13,021 nucleotides of DNA, from contig JBFYKJ010000106.1 in the NCBI GenBank assembly GCA_041306005.1, positions 1-13,021 of the forward strand, read 5' to 3'. The notes beneath the pieces were generated by a model. It was not told the DNA's origin and ran no database searches. It saw only the letters and a program-made list of their open reading frames with translations. Shown piece by piece: positions 1-6,808 of this stretch. This DNA comes from JBFYKJ01 sp041306005. GTDB taxonomy: Archaea > Altiarchaeota > Altiarchaeia > JAFGQM01. Each line of letters begins with the position of its first letter. The first letter of the stretch is position 1. A program made the translations under genes and the position numbers.

Positions 1-2090
1 GGCGATGCGCCAAGCACGAGCTCATCTGCGCCCCAGGCGGATGGGAGATGTGCGACGATACAGTTCCCTGCGATTACACGGTCAGCGAGGCCGACCCGAG
101 CTACACCTACTGGTGCAGGAAGCGGGACCGTGTTGATTGGGTATGGACGCTGTGCCCCGCATGCGGGTGGCAGGATTATGCCTGCGGCGATGCCGGATAT
201 CTCTCGAGAGACTACGGCAGCACAGAGACCCTCGCTTGCCCGGGCGAAGATATGCTCTGCATGAACGAAGACGGGCAATTCTGGGAAGAGTGCAACTCAT
301 CGGGCATCGGCAGGGCCGTGGCGCTCCATAACCTTGTTTATACCTGCATTCAGTCTGGCTGGGTTCTAACAGGGCAAGTACCCGTATGCGACGCATCCAC
401 GCCATGCAATTCGACTTTGACCTTTGGTGGAGTAACAAAGCTGTGCCGGGATTTCGGCGCCGGTTACCATTGGTATACTGAGAACGACGTCGGCAGATTA
501 TGCGACAGCCCACTGGATTACGGTCAAATGCTTAATTGTGCCGGTTTGCGATACAACTGCACGGCATCTGGCTGGAGCCCGCTTTGCGAAGCATCCACCC
601 CCTGCGATGTCGTGGGGACAGATGGCGTATCCAACTGCCGCGACTTCGGGGCAGGATACCGCTGGTACGCCCCCCAGGACATAAGCGCGTTCTGCGATTC
701 GGCTTCAGAGATAGGCGACATGGGCTTATGCGGCGGCATGGCCTATATATGCGACCCGTCCGGCTGGGGCCTCCTTACCGGCGAGCGCTGTGAAGCGGCC
801 GTCGAATGCAACCACACGGTCACGCACCTCAATGTCCTCTACGGGTGCCGCGACTTCGGCGCCGGGTACGCCTGGTACTCACAGGCGCAGGGCAGTGAGT
901 TCTGCGACCAGCAGTCCGACATAGGCAATGTGGCGCAGTGCAAGGGCGGCGAAACCATATGCACCGACAGCCTTGCGTGGGCTTTTTGCTCCTCATCGGT
1001 CGCATGCGGCACCAACTACATAGTCGGCGGGACGGCCCACTACTGCCGCGACTTCGGCGCCGGGTATAAATGGTACACGGCTCAAGAGGGGCGTGGCCTG
1101 TGCAGTGAGCCGCACCACATAGGCAACTTCGGTTTTTGCGGCGGGGAGTCGTACGTATGCACCCCCGTCGGTTGGGTGCCCGTGATGCTTGAGGCCTGCA
1201 ATTCAAGCGTCGCCTGCGACCATACCCTCCTGGTAAACAGCGTCACCTACTGGTGCCGAGATTTCGGCGCAGGCTACCAGTGGACGAAGTGCGCAAAATG
1301 CGGGGACGGCAGCATGTGCGCGGATTCGGGTTATAGGCATTCCGTCAGCCTGCCGCCGGGCACCATCGGGACGTGCGACGGTTTGGACTACCTCTGCACG
1401 GAAGGCGACGTCTGGGATATATGCATGGCCGGCGATATAGGCAAGATTGCCGAAGCTGGCAATAAGATATACAACTGCACCGCGGACGGATGGGTCCCGT
1501 ACCAGTGCACTTCCAGCACGCCGTGCGCGTCATCGGTCAGCGTTGACGGCGAAACCTTTTGGTGCAGGGACCTTGGCAGCGGCTACTTGTGGGCCACGGC
1601 GGCGGACATAAGCGCAGTCTGTTACTCCAGCGGCGACGCCGGCAACCTGATGCGCTGCGGCAACGAGATGCAGATATGCACGGGCGCCTCATGGGAACGC
1701 TGCAATGCAAGCAACCGCGGATTGTTTGCTGCAGGCGGCAGCATATACAACTGCACCGCGGACGGATGGGTCCCGTACCAGTGCACTTCCAGCACGCCGT
1801 GCGCGTCATCGGTCAGCGTTGACGGCGAAACCTACTGGTGCAGGAACCTCGGCAATGGGCCTGTGTGGGTGACTGCGGCAGGGGTCGCCTCCGCATGCAA
1901 CTCGGCTGACGAAGCAGGCATGTTCGCATACTGCGAAGGTGGGTCGTATCTCTGCAACGGCTCTAAATGGTACGCATGCAATTCCGCCCTGAACGGGACG
2001 ACCGCAACGGCCAAAGGCGTCCTCTACGTTTGCTACTCCCAGATATGCGGAATGCTCGCTAGGTCGGAGGTCTGCTATTACAACAAATGG
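1..2090 (+). repeat. Tandem array of CRDFGAGY six-cysteine modules
   Basis: This coding repeat array has the CRD-type cysteine codon at 114, 444, 636, 846, 1044, 1254, 1563 and 1839. The residues before 48 look like the end of a ninth copy. The spacing is 64-70 codons for compact copies and 92-110 codons for extended ones. A typical compact copy has six cysteines: (T/S/V)xC, then WCRDFGAGYxWY, then C-D/S, a short GxxxxC, YxC, and a last C after a GW or AW. The first copy has lost the core motif (CRKRD), and the last two drift to CRDLGSGY and CRNLGNGP. Even spacing of the cysteines suggests three disulfides per module (inference). I do not recognise a named family for this module. Confidence 0.85.
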
Positions 2091-3968
2091 ATAGGCGACG
2101 GTGATGGGGACGGCTACATGTGGCCGGAGGACTGCAACGATGCGAACCCCTATATGAGCGCCGGCCTGCCGGAGCTTTGCGACGCCGATGACAACGACTG
2201 CAACGGGATAGTCGATGATTTCCCGGCGGACACAAATCCCTTTGCCGGGGCTCCGCCGCCTGCTGTCGCCGGCAAGCCGGACCTTGACGTCATATTTATA
2301 GAGCGGCTGCCCAGGGACACGAACTTCTACTACTACACCGAATACAGCCGTGCATACCCGTTTAACGGCGGGGGGGTAACAGTGTATTATGACTCGCACC
2401 TCCAGCCTGGGGCCGAGGACGACAAGCGCTGGCCGGACCAGGACGAGGAGGTGACCTTCGTGGCGCACGTCAAGAACAAGGGCGGCCTGGCTGTCACGGG
2501 CTTTGCCTACAAGTGGTATGTAGACGGCTTGCAGGTATCCTCCGGCACCTACAGCAGGAATCTGGGCTATGACGCGGAGGCGACTTTCACATACACGTGG
2601 AAGTGGAAGGACGGCCAGCACAAAGTCAAATTCGAGGCCGACACGGCAAAGCAGCTGGCCGAAGTCTCGGAGCAGAACAACGCGCTTGAGGACAGGACAG
2701 ACGCGTTCTCTTTCCTGATGAAGGTGCACGGCAACGTCTATCAGTATTTCAACCAGTACAAGAACACGAAGGGCAGCTACTCATACGAGGACTGGCTACA
2801 GTCGCAAGTCGAGACCATGAACTCGTGGCTTGAGTCCTCTCCCTACGCCAAGTTCGCGCCCTCTGGGGGCGTAGTGAGAATAAGGGTGGGGAACAACATA
2901 GTCTATGACGAATACTGCTATCCCGGCGATGCCGAAAACCCCTACAGCTACGACAGCGCCTGGGACATGAACGAGAACGTCGAGGGCAGGCTTGGCGACC
3001 CTAAGGGCACGCGTGTCGGGAGCGATGATTACATAAAGCACTACATAGAGGTCACTCTCAAACGCCTCTCGAAACCCGACCGCGGCCTCATACACGAGTG
3101 GGGCCACCAGATAGCGCTTACCGACTATTACAATATGAACCTCAACATAAACTGTGAGCACCTTGCAGCCATCGGCGCGACGTTCCCCGGCCTCGCAGGA
3201 TGCCCAAAGCCATTCGGCTGCCACGACATGTACGAGTGCACGAATCTGATGGGCGACACGCTCATGTCCGCGGAGAAATGGCCGACAAACCCATACGCCA
3301 CAAAGGAGCTGTCGATGCACGAGGTGCTCTCCCTCAACAACGACTACGGCTATTACGACGAGTACAGCGGGAAGTGGCGCAACCTGCCGAAGCGGAGGGG
3401 CTCATACGGCTTTAGCATGTGGGACATCCCGTCGGAGAACCGGCTCCGCGTGCTGCAGACCAGCGGCGCCCCGGCCGCAGGGGCGACAATCCGCGTCTAC
3501 CAGCACCTCTTCTTCGCAGGCTTTTTGAACAAGGTGAAGTTTGAGGGCACGACGGATGCGAGCGGCTACTGGACGTTCCCGCACACCGTGTCGCAGCAGT
3601 ACAAGAGCCTGCCGTGGGGCGACGGCATCTCACACGCGGCAAACCCGTTCTCCCTCGAGTTCACCGAAAAACCGAATATCAACGGGGGATGGAACTCGCT
3701 TTTCATAGTGGTGTCCTACCAGGGGCAAGAGTACTACAAGTTCCTAGATGTCGGCGACTTCAACTACGAGTACTGGCGGGGGAACAGCGCCCTTGGGACA
3801 TACAAGATAGTCCTCGGCACCGGCGTTGACAAGGACGGTGACAACATACTCATGGACATGGACTGCAACGACAACGATGCGACCGCAGGCTACCCCGGGC
3901 CGGAGGTGTGCGGCAACGGCAAGGACGACGACTGCGACGGCTCAGTTGACGAGTCCGCGTGCCGCTGA
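1..3968 (+). CDS. Giant secreted Cys-rich repeat protein with CARDB-like and HEWGH metalloprotease-like domains (5' partial)
   Basis: The frame is open to the left edge (codons from position 3), so the true start and any signal peptide lie upstream. Residues here are numbered from the Met at 48, which is not a credible start because the residues before it (ending CAPGGWE) already look like the tail of a repeat module. Residues 1-680 hold at least eight Cys-rich modules centred on CRDFGAGYxWY. Residues 683-725 form a MopE-type metal-binding repeat (DGDGDGY, DCND, then DNDCNG). Residues 744-885 resemble a CARDB domain. A zinc-protease-like motif HEWGHQIALTD begins at residue 1016 (H1016, E1017, H1020, possible third ligand D1026), followed by a Met-containing NLMGD turn. 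A carboxypeptidase-regulatory-like strand region (SGAPAAGATIRVYQ) follows, and a second MopE repeat (1261-1305) ends the protein. From memory, bacterial secreted proteins share an HELGHQLGLIDLY-like motif followed by RRG and a similar beta domain. Substrate unknown. Extracellular location is inferred from the domains and Cys content. Confidence 0.85.
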   Translation, partial: RCAKHELICAPGGWEMCDDTVPCDYTVSEADPSYTYWCRKRDRVDWVWTLCPACGWQDYACGDAGYLSRDYGSTETLACPGEDMLCMNEDGQFWEECNSSGIGRAVALHNLVYTCIQSGWVLTGQVPVCDASTPCNSTLTFGGVTKLCRDFGAGYHWYTENDVGRLCDSPLDYGQMLNCAGLRYNCTASGWSPLCEASTPCDVVGTDGVSNCRDFGAGYRWYAPQDISAFCDSASEIGDMGLCGGMAYICDPSGWGLLTGERCEAAVECNHTVTHLNVLYGCRDFGAGYAWYSQAQGSEFCDQQSDIGNVAQCKGGETICTDSLAWAFCSSSVACGTNYIVGGTAHYCRDFGAGYKWYTAQEGRGLCSEPHHIGNFGFCGGESYVCTPVGWVPVMLEACNSSVACDHTLLVNSVTYWCRDFGAGYQWTKCAKCGDGSMCADSGYRHSVSLPPGTIGTCDGLDYLCTEGDVWDICMAGDIGKIAEAGNKIYNCTADGWVPYQCTSSTPCASSVSVDGETFWCRDLGSGYLWATAADISAVCYSSGDAGNLMRCGNEMQICTGASWERCNASNRGLFAAGGSIYNCTADGWVPYQCTSSTPCASSVSVDGETYWCRNLGNGPVWVTAAGVASACNSADEAGMFAYCEGGSYLCNGSKWYACNSALNGTTATAKGVLYVCYSQICGMLARSEVCYYNKWIGDGDGDGYMWPEDCNDANPYMSAGLPELCDADDNDCNGIVDDFPADTNPFAGAPPPAVAGKPDLDVIFIERLPRDTNFYYYTEYSRAYPFNGGGVTVYYDSHLQPGAEDDKRWPDQDEEVTFVAHVKNKGGLAVTGFAYKWYVDGLQVSSGTYSRNLGYDAEATFTYTWKWKDGQHKVKFEADTAKQLAEVSEQNNALEDRTDAFSFLMKVHGNVYQYFNQYKNTKGSYSYEDWLQSQVETMNSWLESSPYAKFAPSGGVVRIRVGNNIVYDEYCYPGDAENPYSYDSAWDMNENVEGRLGDPKGTRVGSDDYIKHYIEVTLKRLSKPDRGLIHEWGHQIALTDYYNMNLNINCEHLAAIGATFPGLAGCPKPFGCHDMYECTNLMGDTLMSAEKWPTNPYATKELSMHEVLSLNNDYGYYDEYSGKWRNLPKRRGSYGFSMWDIPSENRLRVLQTSGAPAAGATIRVYQHLFFAGFLNKVKFEGTTDASGYWTFPHTVSQQYKSLPWGDGISHAANPFSLEFTEKPNINGGWNSLFIVVSYQGQEYYKFLDVGDFNYEYWRGNSALGTYKIVLGTGVDKDGDNILMDMDCNDNDATAGYPGPEVCGNGKDDDCDGSVDESACR
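1467..1833 (+). repeat. 91-bp perfect intragenic direct repeat (1467-1557 and 1743-1833)
   Basis: Positions 1467-1557 and 1743-1833 match base for base over 91 nt, with an offset of 276 nt (exactly 92 codons), so the frame is kept. They encode the join between one module and the next (NCTADGWVPYQCT into SSTPC). Identity at silent positions indicates a recent in-frame duplication or gene conversion, in contrast to the other copies, which have diverged strongly at the DNA level. Confidence 0.95.
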
Positions 3969-3977
3969 CGCCGCCTG

Positions 3978-3984
3978 TTTTTAT
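3978..3984 (+). promoter_or_regulatory. Archaeal TATA-like box for the 4006 gene
   Basis: TTTTTAT begins 28 nt before the ATG at 4006, in the 37-nt gap after the previous stop. This spacing places transcription initiation at or next to the start codon. There is no Shine-Dalgarno sequence, so the message is probably leaderless. The gene therefore probably has its own promoter despite the short gap. Confidence 0.55.
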
Positions 3985-4005
3985 TCCAATACCTTTAATT
4001 ATTCC

Positions 4006-6006
4006 ATGCCCGTAAACACCCCGAGAATTGGCGCCCTGGGCGTTGCCCCCCTTTACATCGCGGTAATCGCATTGGCCATAGCGGCAGCCGCTGGCGTGGG
4101 TGTCTGGGTAGCGACCCAGCCCAGCGCGCCGGCAGCCCCGACAACAACCCAGGCATGCAACATGTCCTCTGCCCCCGCATGCGGCGGGATATGCCCCGGC
4201 GGCGAGTCGTGCCAATCTGTAACTGGCAACAAGTGCAGGTGCGTAGTCGGTTCCGCATCTTGCGGGAACGGCGCCTGCGACGCCGGGGAAAACTGCGTAA
4301 CATGCCCCTCGGACTGCGGGCAGTGCCCGTCAGCATGCGGCAACGGTGCCTGCGACAGCGGCGAGACCTGCACCTCATGCCCCTCAGACTGCGGCCAGTG
4401 CCCGCCAGGCTGCGGCAACGGTGCCTGCGACAGCGGCGAGACCTGCACCTCATGCCCCTCGGACTGCGGGCAGTGCCCGCCTGACTGCGGCAATGACATA
4501 TGCGAGTTCGGCGAGGACTGCAACGGGTGCCCGCAGGACTGCCGGTGCCCATGCGTCCTGTACGACGGGATTAAGAACCCCGGCGAGACCTGCGACAAGG
4601 ATAATGACTGCCTTAACTACCAGACGCCGAAGTGCGACCCGGCATCGTGCACGTGCGAGCCGTGCAGGGAGCGGTCATGCCCGGAAGGGTCGATATGGGA
4701 CAACGACTCCTGCCAGTGCGTCCCCTCCTGCGAGGCGTCGGACATAATGTTATGCGACGGCAAGTGCGAGGACGGGTACATATGCCTCCCGGACCTTGTG
4801 GAGTGCAAATGCATGCGGGAATGCTCGTCGTCGGGCCTGTCCTGCGATGGCGCCTGCCCGCCCGGCCAGCATTGCCTCGACACGCGGTTCGGCTGCGAGT
4901 GCAACGACTGGTGCCACGTCGGCGGGATAATGATGGATGAGCTGTGCGACGGGTACGTAATAAACTTCACGGTGACCGGCATAAAGAACATAAGCGGCGG
5001 GCGGTACTGCGAGCTTTACAACTCGACGTCGCACGCCGGGAATACGCCCGTCGGCATAAACCCGATCGGCCCGCTGGACGTGCGCATCTACTTCAACAGC
5101 GACCTTAGCCACTGCTTCGCGATAACCGCCAGCCCCATGGGTGTGGCTGTCATCACCGACCCGATGCCCTGCTACACGCCCCTGCCGTCCAGCAAGATGC
5201 CGGTTGTGGCCTCTAGGCACGGGCCGTTCGATTACTGCGACTCGGACACCGTGGAAACGTCTTACGTGCAGGGGCATCCCACCACGACAGTCACTGTGGA
5301 CGGCAGGGTCGCGGACCCCAAGGGCAGGTGGGTCGAAGGGTATTGCCAGATAACCTCCACCACGACCATGCGCGGGCAGGTGGTCGGAAAAATCGTGAGA
5401 TTATACGACGATGGCGGCTACATGGTGGACGAAAAGGAGTATCTCCTCGACTTTGACGGAAGCGGCTTGGCACTTTTAGATGAGCTCCTATGCCCGTCCG
5501 GCGAGTGGATAGAGTACTGCCTCCCGAGCATGGTCGATGCCGATCCGGAGAACCCGTGCAAATACGCTGGCCAGATATTCTCTGTAGATGTGGACCCCTC
5601 ACTCTGCGACGACTGCCTGCCATACGACCCGGTCGACCACCTCAACATCAAGGGTTTCCAGGAGCATTACTGGAGAATGTCTACGCCCCTCGTGGAGGCG
5701 ACATCCACCTCGGCAACCATAACGATAGAGCACATATGGTCGATGACCGACCCGGACGAGCTATTAGTCGAGGTATATGAGAAAATGCCGGACGGTTCAT
5801 TAAACGAAGTTGCGCTAATACACTTGTATTCGCCAAACCCGGACGGGCCCATGGTCATCAATGTCGACGGGCTAAAGCCCGGGACCGACTACCTATTCGC
5901 GGTATTTGGCAAAGTGTATACTCCCGAGAGCGACTATCGGTATGACATGTATCTGATATACGACCCAGGATACGAATCGTACGGCCACTTCACAACGCCC
6001 GGCTAG
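4006..6006 (+). CDS. Membrane-anchored Cys-rich surface protein with CGNGxC repeats and FN3-like C-terminus
   Basis: The protein has 666 residues. I chose the ATG at 4006 over an upstream in-frame ATG at 3826 because a hydrophobic segment (about residues 13-36) follows at once and a TATA-like box lies 28 nt upstream; the longer form would overlap the previous gene by 143 nt with low-complexity, shadow-like sequence. After the anchor and a Pro/Ala/Thr linker comes a Cys module (ACGGICPGGESC), then four 25-residue CGNGxCDxGExC repeats (residues 86-182). Further EGF- or TNFR-like Cys modules reach about residue 303, including CPEGSIW and two CxGxCxxGxxC units. A beta-rich middle region with some cysteines reaches about 540. 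The last 120 residues look fibronectin III-like (GLKPGTDYLFAV). No catalytic motif is visible. A role as surface adhesin or structural protein is inferred. The stop codon overlaps the convergent methyltransferase gene. Confidence 0.85.
   Translation: MPVNTPRIGALGVAPLYIAVIALAIAAAAGVGVWVATQPSAPAAPTTTQACNMSSAPACGGICPGGESCQSVTGNKCRCVVGSASCGNGACDAGENCVTCPSDCGQCPSACGNGACDSGETCTSCPSDCGQCPPGCGNGACDSGETCTSCPSDCGQCPPDCGNDICEFGEDCNGCPQDCRCPCVLYDGIKNPGETCDKDNDCLNYQTPKCDPASCTCEPCRERSCPEGSIWDNDSCQCVPSCEASDIMLCDGKCEDGYICLPDLVECKCMRECSSSGLSCDGACPPGQHCLDTRFGCECNDWCHVGGIMMDELCDGYVINFTVTGIKNISGGRYCELYNSTSHAGNTPVGINPIGPLDVRIYFNSDLSHCFAITASPMGVAVITDPMPCYTPLPSSKMPVVASRHGPFDYCDSDTVETSYVQGHPTTTVTVDGRVADPKGRWVEGYCQITSTTTMRGQVVGKIVRLYDDGGYMVDEKEYLLDFDGSGLALLDELLCPSGEWIEYCLPSMVDADPENPCKYAGQIFSVDVDPSLCDDCLPYDPVDHLNIKGFQEHYWRMSTPLVEATSTSATITIEHIWSMTDPDELLVEVYEKMPDGSLNEVALIHLYSPNPDGPMVINVDGLKPGTDYLFAVFGKVYTPESDYRYDMYLIYDPGYESYGHFTTPG
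4261..4551 (+). repeat. Four tandem 75-nt CGNGxC repeats
   Basis: Units begin at 4261, 4336, 4411 and 4486. Each encodes CGNGxCDxGExC, then CPSDC and GQCP; the last unit is divergent (CGNDICEFGEDC) and slightly shorter. Units two and three are identical over their first 50 nt (4336-4385 and 4411-4460), which indicates recent unit duplication. Similar CGNG-type repeats are known in secreted proteins of bacteria and archaea. Whether they bind a ligand is unknown. Confidence 0.95.
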
Positions 6007-6581
6007 TCCAGGCATTGTCCCTTTTTCGCAAGCACAACTATCTCGTGCCCTGTCCGGGTCCTTATGATATCCGCCTTGATTATCTCCAGGCCTGCCTCTT
6101 TGATATGCCTTACGGGGTAGTTTTTGTCCAGATGGGCCTTCTCCTCATCTATGCTGAACAGCATAGGCTGGATGGGGATCCCCACAAGCGCCTGCCTCCC
6201 GGGTTTAAGGATCCTGTGCATCTCCCTAAATGCGGTGTCCGGGTCCACGCTTGCCGTGGCGTGGCCGTCCATGGCGGAGATAAAATCCGCAGACCCTGAT
6301 CTTAGGGGTATCTGGCTGACGTCGGCCAAGACCGCATGGCTTATCCTCTTCTTGCCCCTGGCGACCTTGAGCATCTCCGACGCCCAGTCGACGCCGATCA
6401 CCCGCTTCGGCTTGTAATCCTTCAGCATGTGCTCGAACGCATGCCCGGTCCCCGTGGCCAGGTCGACGACCACGGCATCCTTTGGTAGTTCAAGGTGCGG
6501 CTTGACGAACTTGTGGACGTCCTCAAGGCGCATCGGGTGGCCGGCAAAGTCCGGGCCGGTGTCATAATCCGGCGCGGTCAT
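6003..6581 (-). CDS. Class I SAM-dependent methyltransferase
   Basis: This 192-residue protein has a standard Rossmann-fold methyltransferase layout. Motif I is VVDLATGTGHA (38-48), binding the SAM carboxypropyl group. The acidic residue ending strand 2 is D65 in VIGVDWASEML, expected to contact the ribose. D87 lies in the LADVSQIPL segment that usually flanks the adenine, SADFI (97-101) is the motif II region, and LKPGRQALVGIP follows. The order fits the Methyltransf_11/25 groups. The substrate cannot be read from the sequence: there is no NPPY motif of N6/N5 methylases and no Cys-based RNA m5C motif. It lies 15 nt downstream of the small basic gene on the same strand, so the two are probably co-transcribed. 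Its stop overlaps the stop of the convergent surface-protein gene. The start ATG lacks a clear Shine-Dalgarno sequence. Confidence 0.9.
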   Translation of the reverse strand: MTAPDYDTGPDFAGHPMRLEDVHKFVKPHLELPKDAVVVDLATGTGHAFEHMLKDYKPKRVIGVDWASEMLKVARGKKRISHAVLADVSQIPLRSGSADFISAMDGHATASVDPDTAFREMHRILKPGRQALVGIPIQPMLFSIDEEKAHLDKNYPVRHIKEAGLEIIKADIIRTRTGHEIVVLAKKGQCLD

Positions 6582-6596
6582 CTGCCACTTGAGGTA

Positions 6597-6737
6597 CTAA
6601 TTCGCCCGCCGGTATTCCCGCCTGTCGGAGCTCTCAACACCCTTTGCAAGGCTGGGCTCGACGGGGATGATCCTTCCCTCGCCATGCCCGGCAGGCGCCC
6701 GCTTCTTGGAACCCCTTTGCGTATTAGGCCTCGGCAT
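6597..6737 (-). CDS. Small basic protein of 46 residues, upstream of the methyltransferase
   Basis: Reading the minus strand from ATG at 6737 to TAG at 6597 gives a 46-residue basic protein that starts MPRPNTQRGSKKRAP and ends DRREYRRAN. It is rich in Arg, Lys, Gly and Pro, with no membrane segment and no cysteine, and is probably flexible or nucleic-acid-binding (inference). The main support is position: a TTTTTAT box starts 30 nt upstream, the same spacing as the box of the 7780 gene, so the message would be leaderless. Codon use (AGG, CGG, AAG) matches its neighbours. The methyltransferase starts 15 nt after the stop, suggesting a two-gene operon. I do not recognise the family. A competing 94-residue frame overlaps it but looks like a shadow. 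Confidence 0.5.
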   Translation of the reverse strand: MPRPNTQRGSKKRAPAGHGEGRIIPVEPSLAKGVESSDRREYRRAN

Positions 6738-6760
6738 AACGCTTTCTTAGGCGTCCCCGG

Positions 6761-6767
6761 ATAAAAA
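6761..6767 (-). promoter_or_regulatory. TATA-like box for the minus-strand small gene and methyltransferase
   Basis: On the minus strand this reads TTTTTAT, within GAGTTTTTATCCGG. The first T is 30 nt from the ATG at 6737. It sits only 14 nt from the T-run assigned to the divergent regulator gene, so the two promoters share a compact divergent control region. Confidence 0.6.
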
Positions 6768-6780
6768 CTCTCGAGTCTGA

Positions 6781-6785
6781 TTTTT
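6781..6785 (+). promoter_or_regulatory. Probable T-run promoter for the HTH regulator gene
   Basis: TGATTTTTCTCC places a five-T run 28 nt before the GTG at 6809, the same spacing seen for other genes here, but it lacks the trailing A of the stronger boxes. A second AT-rich patch (GATATAA, 6796-6802) lies nearer the start. Which of the two is used cannot be decided by eye. Confidence 0.4.
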
Positions 6786-6808
6786 CTCCCCCCTCGATAT
6801 AATCCTCC

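Noticed and set aside
1806..2729. Long minus-strand frames opposite the large genes (for example 307 residues here and 352 residues at 9205-10263).
   Set aside because: They lie antisense to well-supported coding sequence, have no recognisable domains and arise readily in GC-rich DNA.
3826..4005. An N-terminal extension of the 4006 gene from an upstream ATG at 3826.
   Set aside because: It is Thr/Arg-rich shadow sequence overlapping the end of the previous gene, and it would bury the membrane anchor behind 60 residues.
4261..4551. A regular 75-nt repeat that could be taken for a CRISPR array or minisatellite.
   Set aside because: The repeats are contiguous without unique spacers and keep the reading frame of a Cys-rich protein.
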